Part shown: positions 1-8,000 of the stretch, piece by piece | How positions within the stretch are numbered: position 1 is the stretch's first letter | Layout of the letters: each line of letters begins with the position of its first letter | Source of the DNA: Pseudolabrys sp. | Lineage (GTDB): Bacteria; Pseudomonadota; Alphaproteobacteria; Rhizobiales; Xanthobacteraceae | Length of the DNA stretch: 15,886 nt | NCBI GenBank assembly: GCA_029945495.1 | Contig: JAQSCR010000408.1 | Coordinates: 1-15,886 of the forward strand | Reading direction: 5' to 3' | Notes under the pieces: model-generated | Told to the model about the DNA's origin: nothing | Seen by the model: the letters and a program-made list of their open reading frames with translations, nothing else | The model's database searches: none | Program-made: the position numbers and the translations under genes

Positions 1-325
1 GCGGCGGCGCGACGCCGCACACAACCGAGGCCGCGGTGACCAGCTGGATCCCGGCGAGCCGCAGCCGCCGGCGGCCGGTGATGTCGCCGAGCCGGCCGAC
101 GCTGACGATCAGCGTGGTGATGGCGAGCAGATAAGCAAGCACGATCCACTGGACCGCCTGGAACGAGGCGTTGAACGCCTCCGCCAAAGTCGGCAAGGCG
201 ACATTGGCGATGCTGGTGCCGAGCGAGGACAGCAGCATGGACAGCGACAGGCTGGCCAGTGCCCACCGAACGGCCGGTGCGCGTTCCGCGCCCGCGGCTG
301 CAGCATCATGAGATTCCGAAGTCAT
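1..325 (-). CDS. MFS transporter, DHA2 (EmrB/QacA-like) family, N-terminal part
   Basis: Partial gene; the window edge cuts it after 108 codons. The visible part has a hydrophilic N-terminus of about 20 residues, a first membrane segment (about 22-45) containing LGTSIANVALPTL, the signature of the 14-helix drug:H+ antiporter group, a second segment (about 58-76), and the MFS motif A loop GRLGDITGRRR at 77-87. Members are inner-membrane proton-driven exporters of drugs or other toxic organics; the substrate cannot be told from here. The ATG at 325 is preceded by GGGAGAG at good spacing. It is divergent from the LysR-type gene starting at 450, a common arrangement in which the regulator controls the transporter. 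Family is seen in the sequence; the efflux role is family knowledge. It has no evident link to nitrate respiration. Confidence 0.88.
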   Translation of the reverse strand, partial: MTSESHDAAAAGAERAPAVRWALASLSLSMLLSSLGTSIANVALPTLAEAFNASFQAVQWIVLAYLLAITTLIVSVGRLGDITGRRRLRLAGIQLVTAASVVCGVAPP

Positions 326-449
326 CGTCGCTCTCCCTTGAACTGCCCCCGAAATAGGCCCTGATCAGACATGGCGGAAGACGCATGATTTGCACTTTAT
401 TCGTGCGTTTGACGCCACATCCCAACTTGGCTTGTGCTAGGGTCGGTCC
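326..449. promoter_or_regulatory. Divergent MFS/LysR intergenic region with candidate LysR-type operator
   Basis: This 124-base gap must hold the promoters of both divergent genes. The inverted repeat GCAC-N7-GTGC (392-406) has the 15-base size of a LysR-type box but lacks the exact T-N11-A pattern. A second, differently centred repeat ACGCA (381-385) and TGCGT (404-408) overlaps it. A TTGACG at 409 could be a -35 element, but no convincing -10 follows. AGGGT at 439-443 is the likely ribosome binding site of the regulator. Operator function is inferred only from the palindrome and gene order. Confidence 0.35.
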
Positions 450-1346
450 ATGTCGACGCCCGATCTCAATTTGCTGGTCACCCTCGATGTGCTGCTGGCC
501 GAGGGCAGCGTGGCGCGCGCGGCGCAACGCTTGCGGCTGAGCCCGTCGGCGATGAGTCGGGCGCTGGCGCGGTTGCGCGAGACGACGGGCGATCCGCTGC
601 TGGTGCGGGCCGGACGCGGTCTCGTTGCCACGCCACGCGCGCTCGAACTTCGCGAGCGGGTCGGTCAGCTCGTCGAGGCCGGCAAAGCGGCGCTCAGCCC
701 GGCCGAAACGCTCAACCTCAAGCAACTGGAGCGGACGTTCACGCTGCGCGCCAGCGACGGCTTTGCCGAGACCTTCGGACCGGACCTCATCACGCGCCTG
801 GGTCGGGAAGCGCCCGGCGTGCGGCTGCGCTTCATGCAGAAGCCGGACAAGGACAGCACGCCGCTACGCGACGGCACCGTCGATCTCGAAATTGGCGTCG
901 TCGGCAAGGCGACGGGGCCGGAGGTCCGCGCGCAGGCTTTGTTCCGCGACCGGTTCATCGGCGCCGTGCGCAAGGGGCACGCGCTGAGCAAGGGCAAGAT
1001 CACCGCCGCGCGCTACGCGGCCGGTCGTCACATCCTGGTGTCGCGTCGGGGTCTCGACAAAGGACCGATCGATGACGCCCTCGGTGCGCTTGGACTCACG
1101 CGAAACATCGCCATCATCGTCGGCGGCTTCTCGACGGCGCTATCGATCGCGCGGGCCTCCGACCTGATCGCCGGTATCCCCGAACGAGGCACCGCGGCCC
1201 TGCGCACGGGAATGCACAGCTTTCCGCTTCCGGTCGTTACGTCGGAAATTACCGTGGCCATGCTGTGGCACCCGCGGCTCGACGCCGATTCGGGGCATAG
1301 TTGGCTGCGCGACTGCGTGCGCGACATTTGCGCCGACAGCCGCTGA
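450..1346 (+). CDS. LysR-family transcriptional regulator
   Basis: A 298-residue protein of normal LysR-family length. Residues about 5-64 form the N-terminal winged helix-turn-helix, with the typical run AARAAQ-like helix, SPSAMSRALARLRE recognition helix and the DPLLVR wing. Residues about 90-295 form the periplasmic-binding-protein-like effector domain that senses a small molecule. The ATG at 450 has AGGGT six bases upstream. The gene is divergent from the DHA2 efflux gene and probably activates or represses it in response to an exported compound or metabolite; the inducer is unknown. It converges with the Crp/Fnr-type gene, with only 15 bases between the stops and no clear terminator hairpin there. 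The family call is firm; the target is inferred from position. Confidence 0.93.
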   Translation: MSTPDLNLLVTLDVLLAEGSVARAAQRLRLSPSAMSRALARLRETTGDPLLVRAGRGLVATPRALELRERVGQLVEAGKAALSPAETLNLKQLERTFTLRASDGFAETFGPDLITRLGREAPGVRLRFMQKPDKDSTPLRDGTVDLEIGVVGKATGPEVRAQALFRDRFIGAVRKGHALSKGKITAARYAAGRHILVSRRGLDKGPIDDALGALGLTRNIAIIVGGFSTALSIARASDLIAGIPERGTAALRTGMHSFPLPVVTSEITVAMLWHPRLDADSGHSWLRDCVRDICADSR

Positions 1347-1361
1347 TTCAAAGGTTTATCG

Positions 1362-2051
1362 CTACTGATCGATCAAGCCGTTCGGCTTGGCGAATTTGCG
1401 CAACTCGACGATATTCTCGATCACGATCACCGGGCCGGACGTCACGATGCCCTGCTTGGCCAGTTGCGCCAGATTGCGCGACAGGTTTTCCGGCGTCATG
1501 CCCAGGTGCGAGGCCAGTGTGCGCTTGTCGATGGTCAGCGATATCTTGCGCTTGTCTCCCTGGCGGGTGTCTTCCTGCAAAATCCAGTTCGCCAGCCGTT
1601 CGGTGCTGGTGCGCAGCTTCTCGTTCTTGAGCGCGCGCACGACGCCGCGGTAGCGCGCCGCCAGCTCGTTGACCAAGGCACGGGCGAAGGCGGCGTCGCG
1701 GTCGAACACGTCGCGCACCGCTTGCGCCGGGATCATGAGAATCTGCGCCGCCGTCAAGGTGCGCGCCGATTTGAGATAGACCTCGTCGCGGATCACCGCC
1801 GCCAGAATGAAGGTGGTCACCGGCTGCAGGATGTCGAGCACGGTTTCGTGGCTGTCGTGGCTGGCGAACAATTCGACCGATCCCTCGACGACGATGTGCA
1901 GGAAGTCGGGCAGGTCGCCTTCCTGGATCAATGTGACGCCCTGCGGGAATCGTTGCAGCAGCGCCGTGCTCATCAATTCGTCGAAATGTTTCTCGCTGAC
2001 GTTTTCGAACAGCGGCAGTGCGCGAACGAGATCGGTTTCAGTCTGACGCAT
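1362..2051 (-). CDS. Crp/Fnr-family regulator, NarR-like, without cysteines
   Basis: A 229-residue protein with an N-terminal cyclic-nucleotide-binding-like beta barrel (about 12-125), a long dimerisation helix (about 125-155) and a C-terminal winged helix-turn-helix (about 165-225). The recognition helix has E188, S191 and R192, the E-x-x-S-R pattern by which FNR reads TTGAT half-sites. There is no cysteine anywhere, so it cannot hold the oxygen-sensing 4Fe-4S cluster of FNR. Cysteine-free relatives such as NarR of Paracoccus (nitrate/nitrite response) and DNR/NnrR (nitric oxide, via haem in DNR) are known, and narR lies next to narK there too. The start is supported by GGAGGT five bases upstream. 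Its promoter has a perfect FNR box, so it is probably activated by FNR or by itself. I expect it to control the divergent nar operon; the signal is not decidable from sequence. Confidence 0.87.
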   Translation of the reverse strand: MRQTETDLVRALPLFENVSEKHFDELMSTALLQRFPQGVTLIQEGDLPDFLHIVVEGSVELFASHDSHETVLDILQPVTTFILAAVIRDEVYLKSARTLTAAQILMIPAQAVRDVFDRDAAFARALVNELAARYRGVVRALKNEKLRTSTERLANWILQEDTRQGDKRKISLTIDKRTLASHLGMTPENLSRNLAQLAKQGIVTSGPVIVIENIVELRKFAKPNGLIDQ

Positions 2052-2056
2052 CGGGC

Positions 2057-2086
2057 ACCTCCGGCAAGCTCGATAATCCCATTCTA
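2057..2086 (-). promoter_or_regulatory. Promoter -10 element and ribosome binding site of the Crp/Fnr-type gene
   Basis: On the minus strand TAGAAT lies at 2086-2081, five of six matches to the sigma-70 -10 consensus, giving a predicted transcription start near 2074. The centre of the perfect FNR box (2114.5) is then about 40.5 bases upstream, the class II activator position. The ribosome binding site GGAGGT is at 2062-2057. The start point is inferred from spacing. Confidence 0.5.
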
Positions 2087-2107
2087 GAACGGTCGCGGCC
2101 GCGTGGA

Positions 2108-2121
2108 TTGATAAACATCAA
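2108..2121. promoter_or_regulatory. Perfect FNR/NarR-type box (TTGAT-AAAC-ATCAA)
   Basis: All ten consensus bases of TTGAT-N4-ATCAA are present. It sits 57 bases upstream of the Crp/Fnr-type start codon and about 40 bases from that gene's predicted transcription start, so it most likely serves that gene: activation by a true FNR homologue elsewhere, or autoregulation. Relative to the predicted narK start it lies near -161, where it could also contribute if the DNA is bent by IHF. Confidence 0.75.
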
Positions 2122-2158
2122 GCCGGATTAGATAAAATGTAAGCTGCTGACTGCTCAT

Positions 2159-2171
2159 AATCAATACTTTG
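2159..2171 (+). promoter_or_regulatory. Candidate IHF binding site
   Basis: AATCAATACTTTG matches the IHF core consensus WATCAANNNNTTR at every defined position and lies in an AT-richer stretch between the two FNR boxes. IHF bending is an established part of E. coli narGHJI and Pseudomonas narK promoter activation, which makes a site here plausible. It would lie near -110 relative to the predicted narK transcription start. Confidence 0.5.
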
Positions 2172-2224
2172 GCTGCCAAGTAATAAGCGCAGGAAGGTCA
2201 ATAAGCCGCAGTATATCGTACGTG

Positions 2225-2244
2225 ACTTTGATCGATCTCAAAGT
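2225..2244. promoter_or_regulatory. FNR/NarR-type box of the narK-nar operon promoter
   Basis: The core TTGAT-CGAT-CTCAA (2228-2241) has nine of ten consensus bases. The symmetry extends to seven-base arms ACTTTGA (2225-2231) and TCAAAGT (2238-2244), which share one centre at 2234.5. Class II spacing (-41.5) predicts a transcription start near 2276, downstream of the first in-frame ATG at 2248 and upstream of the ATGs at 2299 and 2311. A weak -10 region with an upstream TG (TGCATTGTT, 2261-2269) falls where expected. This is the best candidate for the anaerobic or nitrate-responsive operon promoter. Confidence 0.7.
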
Positions 2245-2278
2245 TGAGTGCGATGCAGCGTGCATTGTTACCCCCACG

Positions 2279-2293
2279 CGTCCGCAACGGACG
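2279..2293 (+). promoter_or_regulatory. Leader hairpin upstream of narK
   Basis: CGTCCG and CGGACG form a perfect six-base-pair stem with the loop CAA. If transcription starts near 2276 the hairpin is at the very 5' end of the mRNA. It would hide the GGACGAG ribosome-binding sequence in front of the ATG at 2299 but leave GGGG (2301-2304), in front of the ATG at 2311, free. It may stabilise the transcript or tune translation; function is inferred. Confidence 0.45.
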
Positions 2294-2310
2294 AGAATAT
2301 GGGGCAGATT

Positions 2311-5052
2311 ATGCACGACGAACCGGTTGCCAGCATCGAGGGCCAGGGCCGCGCGCTCTGGATGTCCACCATCGCCTTCACCGTCTGTTTCGCGGTGTGG
2401 ACCCTTTTCGCGATCATCGGGATCCAGATCAAAAAGGATCTGGGCCTGAATGAAACCCAGTTCGGCCTGCTGATCGGCACCCCCATCCTTACCGGTTCAC
2501 TGGTGCGCATCTTCCTCGGCATCTGGACCGACCAGATCGGCGGCCGCCGCGTCTACACCGTGGTCATGCTGGCGGCGGCGCTTGCCACCTTCCTGCTGAC
2601 TTACGCGCACACCTACACCCAGTTCCTGATCGCCGCGCTCGGCGTCGGCATCGCCGGCGGCTCTTTCGCGGTTGGCATCGCCTATGTCTCGCGCTGGTAT
2701 CCGCCCGAGAAGCAGGGCACGGCGCTCGGCATCTTCGGCGCAGGCAATGTCGGCGCGGCGGTGACCAAGTTCATCGCGCCCTTCGTCATGGTGGCTTATG
2801 GCTGGCAGGTGACGGCGCAGGTCTGGGCCGTCGCCATCGCGCTGATGGGCATCATCTTCTGGTTCACCACCAAGGAAGACCCGGTCGAGATGGCGCGCCG
2901 CGCCAAAGGCGCGCGTCCGGTCAGCGCCTGGTTGGAGCTCGATGCGCTCAAGAACGTCCAGGTCTGGCGCTTTTCGCTGTATTATTTCTTTGCCTTCGGC
3001 GCCTTCGTCGCGCTGTCTTTATGGCTGCCGCGCTATCTGATCGGCGTCTACGGCCTGAGCATCGAATCGGCCGGCATGCTGGCCGCCGCCTATTCGATTC
3101 CCGCGAGTCTGTTCCGCGCCTATGGCGGTCATCTTGCCGATCGCTACGGCGCCCGCCGCATCATGTACTGGATGTTCGGCGTCTCGGTGTTGATCACCTT
3201 CATCCTCGCTTATCCGCCGACCGATTACGTGATCGCCGGCATCAAGGGCCCGATCCACTTCCACATGTCGACCGGCGTCGTCACCTTCACCGCTTTGGTG
3301 TTCGTGCTCGGCTTCTTCATGAGCCTGGGCAAAGCCGCGGTCTACAAGCACATCCCGGTCTATTATCCGGGAAACGTCGGCTCGGTCGGCGGTCTGGTCG
3401 GCATGATCGGCGGCCTCGGCGGTTTCATCCTGCCGATCGTGTTTGGCGTGCTCAACGATCTCACCGGCATCTGGACCAGCTGCTTCATGCTGCTGTTCCT
3501 GGTCGCCAGCATCTCGCTCGCCTGGATGCACTTTGCCATCCGCCGCATGGAACGCGAAGCCTTCGAGCCTGCCTTGCGCAAGCTGCCGCAGTTCCCGGAG
3601 ATGCAGCCGATCCACGAGGAGAAGCACATCGGTGCGCTCTCCGGCTACGTGCTGGATCAATGGAAGCCGGAAGATCCGGCGTTCTGGGCCAGCAAAGGCC
3701 GCGCCATCGCCCGCCGCAATCTGTGGATCTCGATCCCGGCCTTGCTGCTCGCTTTCGCGGTCTGGATGGTGTGGTCGGTGGTCGTCGCCAAGTTGCCGGC
3801 GGTCGGCTTCAAGTTCTCGACCGACCAGCTGTTCTGGCTGGCCGCCATGCCCGGCCTCTCCGGCGCGACGTTGCGTATCTTCTATTCTTTCATGCCGCCA
3901 ATCTTTGGCGGCCGGCTATGGACGTCGATCTCGACCTGGTCGCTGATGATCCCGGCGGTCGGTATCGGGCTTGCGGTGCAATCGCCCGACACGCCCTACA
4001 TCTTCTTCCTGGCGCTGTCGCTGCTGTGCGGCTTCGGCGGCGGCAACTTCGCCTCGTCGATGGCCAATATCAGCTTCTTCTTCCGCAAGGCGGAGAAGGG
4101 CAACGCGCTGGCGCTCAATGCCGGTCTCGGCAATCTCGGCGTCAGCGTCGTGCAGTTCGTCATCCCGCTGGTCATTACCGCCGGCGTATTCGGCTGGTTC
4201 GGCGGCGATCCGCAGGTGGCGGGCGACGGCACCAAGCTCTGGCTGCAGAACGCCGGCTTCATCTGGGTGCCGTTCATTGCCCTCTCGGCGACGGCGGCGT
4301 GGTTCGGCATGAACGACATCGCCGACATGCGGGCGTCGTTTGCCGATCAGGCGGTGATCTTCAAGCGCAAGCATAACTGGCTGATGTGCTGGCTCTACAC
4401 CGGCACCTTCGGCTCGTTCATCGGATATTCGGCGGGCTTCCCGCTGTTGGCCAAGACCATGTTCCCGCAGGTCGACTCGCTCAAGTTCATCTTCCTTGGG
4501 CCTTTTGTCGGCGCGCTGTCGCGCTCGGCGACCGGCTGGCTGTCGGATCGCTACGGCGGCGGCCGCGTCACCTTCTGGGTCTTCACGCTGATGATCGTGG
4601 CGGTCGGCGGCGTGCTGTACTTCCTCGGCATCAAGGACCAGCCCGGCGCCTTCTGGGGCTTCTTCGCGATGTTCATGCTGTTGTTCTTCGCCACCGGCGT
4701 CGGCAACGCATCGACCTTCCAGATGATCCCGGCGATCATGCGCGCCGAACTGGTCCGGCTCGAGCCCGGCATGAGCATCGACGTCCGCCAGAAGCAGGCT
4801 GAGATGGAATCGGCGGCGATCATCGGCTTCACCTCGGCGGTCGCGGCCTATGGCGCCTTCTTCATCCCGAAAGCCTACGGCACCTCGATCTCGCTGACCG
4901 GCGGCCCGGAAATGGCGCTGTGGGGCTTCATGGCCTTCTACGTCACCTGCGTCGTCATCACCTGGGGCTTCTACACCCGCCGTGGCGGCCTGCTGCGTGA
5001 CATCGAGCGCGGCGGTTCGCTGCCGCCCGCCGCTATGCAACCGGCCGAATAA
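2311..5052 (+). CDS. narK: Fused NarK1-NarK2 nitrate/nitrite transporter
   Basis: About 913 residues: two complete NarK-type MFS modules in one chain, predicted to have about 24 membrane helices. Module 1 (about 15-430) carries the nitrate-porter signature GIAGGSFAVGIAYVS near 111-125 and a NarK1-like (proton-linked nitrate import) character by family precedent. A soluble linker with PIHEEKH leads to module 2 from about residue 470, with GFGGGNFASSMANIS at 574-588 followed by NAGLGNLG, typical of NarK2 nitrate/nitrite antiporters. The same fusion is known in Paracoccus. The start is uncertain: an upstream in-frame ATG at 2248 lies before the predicted transcription start; 2299 (MGQI) and 2311 (MHDE) are both possible. 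I chose 2311 because GGGG six bases upstream is outside the leader hairpin. narG begins 12 bases after the stop, so the two are co-transcribed. Confidence 0.93.
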   Translation: MHDEPVASIEGQGRALWMSTIAFTVCFAVWTLFAIIGIQIKKDLGLNETQFGLLIGTPILTGSLVRIFLGIWTDQIGGRRVYTVVMLAAALATFLLTYAHTYTQFLIAALGVGIAGGSFAVGIAYVSRWYPPEKQGTALGIFGAGNVGAAVTKFIAPFVMVAYGWQVTAQVWAVAIALMGIIFWFTTKEDPVEMARRAKGARPVSAWLELDALKNVQVWRFSLYYFFAFGAFVALSLWLPRYLIGVYGLSIESAGMLAAAYSIPASLFRAYGGHLADRYGARRIMYWMFGVSVLITFILAYPPTDYVIAGIKGPIHFHMSTGVVTFTALVFVLGFFMSLGKAAVYKHIPVYYPGNVGSVGGLVGMIGGLGGFILPIVFGVLNDLTGIWTSCFMLLFLVASISLAWMHFAIRRMEREAFEPALRKLPQFPEMQPIHEEKHIGALSGYVLDQWKPEDPAFWASKGRAIARRNLWISIPALLLAFAVWMVWSVVVAKLPAVGFKFSTDQLFWLAAMPGLSGATLRIFYSFMPPIFGGRLWTSISTWSLMIPAVGIGLAVQSPDTPYIFFLALSLLCGFGGGNFASSMANISFFFRKAEKGNALALNAGLGNLGVSVVQFVIPLVITAGVFGWFGGDPQVAGDGTKLWLQNAGFIWVPFIALSATAAWFGMNDIADMRASFADQAVIFKRKHNWLMCWLYTGTFGSFIGYSAGFPLLAKTMFPQVDSLKFIFLGPFVGALSRSATGWLSDRYGGGRVTFWVFTLMIVAVGGVLYFLGIKDQPGAFWGFFAMFMLLFFATGVGNASTFQMIPAIMRAELVRLEPGMSIDVRQKQAEMESAAIIGFTSAVAAYGAFFIPKAYGTSISLTGGPEMALWGFMAFYVTCVVITWGFYTRRGGLLRDIERGGSLPPAAMQPAE

Positions 5053-5064
5053 GGAACAAGACTC

Positions 5065-8000
5065 ATGAGCCACTTTCTTGATCGCTTGACCTTCTTCAGC
5101 CGCGGTAGCGAACCGTTCTCGGACGGTCACGGCATCACCACCAGCGAAGACCGGCGTTGGGAGGATGGCTATCGCAAGCGCTGGCAGCACGACAAGATCG
5201 TGCGCTCGACGCATGGCGTGAACTGCACCGGCTCGTGCTCGTGGAAGATCTACGTCAAGGGCGGCATCGTCACCTGGGAAACCCAGCAGACCGATTATCC
5301 GCGCACGCGGCCGGATCTGCCGAACCACGAACCGCGTGGTTGCGCCCGCGGCGCCAGCTATAGCTGGTACCTCTATTCCGGCAACCGGGTGAAATATCCG
5401 CTGGTGCGCTCGCGGCTGTTGAAGCTGTGGCGCGAAGCGCGCGTGCTGATGACGCCGGTCGCCGCCTGGAAATCGATCGTCGAAAATCCAGCGAAGCGCG
5501 CGGCTTACGTCGAGAAGCGCGGCCTCGGCGGCTTCGTCCGCTCGACCTGGGACGAGGTGAACGAACTGATCGCCGCCGCCAACGCCTACACCGCCAAGAC
5601 CTACGGTCCCGATCGCGTCTTCGGCTTCTCGCCGATTCCGGCGATGTCGATGGTGAGCTATGCCGCGGGCTCGCGCTATCTGTCGCTGCTCGGCGGCGTC
5701 TGCATGTCGTTCTACGACTGGTATTGCGATTTGCCGCCGGCGTCGCCGCAGACCTGGGGCGAGCAGACCGACGTGCCGGAATCGGCCGACTGGTACAATT
5801 CCGGCTTCCTGCTGCTGTGGGGCTCGAACGTGCCGCAGACGCGCACGCCCGACGCGCACTTCTATACCGAGGCCCGTTATCGCGGTGCCAAGAGCGTCGT
5901 CATCTGCCCGGACTATTCCGAAGCCTCGAAATTCGCCGACCTGTGGATGTCGCCGAAGCAGGGCACCGACGCCGCGCTCGGCATGGCCATGGGCCACGTC
6001 ATCCTGCGCGAATTCCATATCGACCGGCAGGCCCAATATTTCCAGGATTACGTCCGGCAATACACCGACATGCCGATGCTGGTGCGGCTGGTGAAGCAGG
6101 GCGGCCACTACGTGCCCGAGCGCTTCCTGCGCGCCTCCGACTTCGTCAAGGGCTGCGACGAAGCCAACAATCCGGAATGGAAGACGGTCGCTTTTGACGA
6201 GACCACCGGCGCCGTCGTCGTGCCGAAGGGTTCGGTCGGCTTCCGCTGGGGCGAGAAGGGCAAGTGGAATCTGCAGGAGCAGGCCTCCGACGGCACGGCG
6301 ACGCAGCTCCGCCTATCGCTCGCCAGCGTGAAGGACGGCGTCGCCGCCGTCGGCTTCCCGTATTTCGGCAATCGCGAGCACGACCACTTCCAGGGCACCG
6401 ACCATCCGGACGTGCTGGTGCGCAACGTACCGACCAAGACGCTGCAACTGGTCGAGGGCGAGACGATCGTCGCCTCGGTCTACGATCTGTTCGTCGCCAA
6501 TTACGGCGTCGATTGCGGTCTCGGCGGCGAGCATCTCGCCAAGAACTACGACGACATGCAGCCTTACACGCCGGCCTGGGCGGAAAAGATCACCGGCGTG
6601 CCGCGCGATCAGATCATCACCACGGCGCGCGAATTCGCGCTCAACGCCGAGAAGACCAAGGGTCGCTCGATGGTGATCGTCGGCGCGGGCTTAAACCACT
6701 GGTACCACATGGACATGAACTACCGCGGCATCATCAACATGCTGGTGATGTGCGGTTGCGTCGGTCAGTCCGGCGGCGGCTGGTCGCATTATGTCGGCCA
6801 GGAAAAGCTGCGCCCGCAATCGGGCTGGCTGCCGCTCGCCTTCGGCCTCGATTGGGGCCGCCCGCCGCGGCAGATGAATTCGACCTCGGCGTTTTACGCG
6901 CACACCGATCAGTGGCGTTACGAGACGCTCGACGTGTCGGAAGTGCTGTCGCCGACCGCGCCGGCCGGTCCCTGGGACGGCGCGTTGATCGACTACAACG
7001 TGCGCGCCGAGCGCATGGGCTGGCTGCCGTCAGCGCCGCAACTCGAGACCAATCCGCTGGAGGTGTCGAAGCTTGCCGCCGCCGCCGGCATGGAAGCCAA
7101 GGATTACGTCGCGGCGAACCTCAAGTCGGGCAAGCTGAAGCTGTCCTGCGACGATCCCGACAAACCGGTCAACTGGCCGCGCAACATGTTCGTCTGGCGC
7201 TCCAACCTCCTGGGCGCGTCGGGCAAAGGCCACGAATATTTCCTCAAGCATCTGCTCGGCACCCAGCATGGCGTGATGGGCAAGGACCTCGGCCAGGACG
7301 GCAAGAAGAAGCCGATGGACGTCGTCTGGCACGAGAAGGCGCCGGAAGGAAAGCTCGACCTCCTGGTCACGCTCGACTTCCGCATGTCGACCACCTGCGT
7401 CTATTCCGACATCGTTCTGCCGACCGCGAGTTGGTACGAGAAGAACGATCTCAATACGTCGGACATGCACCCGTTCATTCATCCGTTGACCGCGGCGGTC
7501 GATCCGGTGTGGGAAGCGCGCAGCGATTGGGAAATCTACAAGGGCATCGCCAAGGCGTTCTCAGGCGTAGCGCCGGAAGTGCTCGGCGTCGAGAAGGACG
7601 TCGTGCTGACCCCGATCATGCACGACTCGCCCGGCGAGATCGCGCAGCCCTTTGACGTGAAAGACTGGAAGAAGGGCGAGATCGATCCGATCCCCGGCAA
7701 GACCATGCCGACGGTGACGGTGGTCGAGCGCGACTATCCCAATCTCTACAAACGCTTCACCTCGCTCGGACCGCTGATGGCCAAGCTCGGCAACGGCGGC
7801 AAGGGCATGGCCTGGAACACCGAGCATGAGGTCGACTTCCTGAAAAGCCTCAACGGCGTCGTGCTGGAGGAGGGGGCGACCAAGGGCCTGGCCCGCATCG
7901 ATACCGACATCGACGCCTGCGAGGTGCTTCTCAGCCTGGCGCCGGAAACCAATGGCGAAGTTGCGGTCAAGGCCTGGACCTCGCTCGGCGGCTTCACCGG

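Noticed and set aside
1365..1374. Palindrome TGATCGATCA at the end of the Crp/Fnr-type gene
   Set aside because: Spacing is two bases too short for an FNR box and it is explained by the last codons of the gene; no terminator hairpin or T-run is formed.
2133..2161. -10-like TAAAAT and CATAAT on the plus strand
   Set aside because: Neither has a -35 partner, and neither fits class I or class II spacing from the FNR box at 2108; probably a result of the AT-rich stretch.
3021..4376. 451-codon plus-strand frame inside narK
   Set aside because: Alternative-frame shadow of a complete, well-recognised narK; very Arg/His-rich.
3916..6108. 730-codon open frame on the minus strand opposite narK and narG
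   Set aside because: It lies antisense to two certain genes, has a composition rich in Arg, Ala, His and Asp with no recognisable domain, and is expected from the high GC content of codon third positions.
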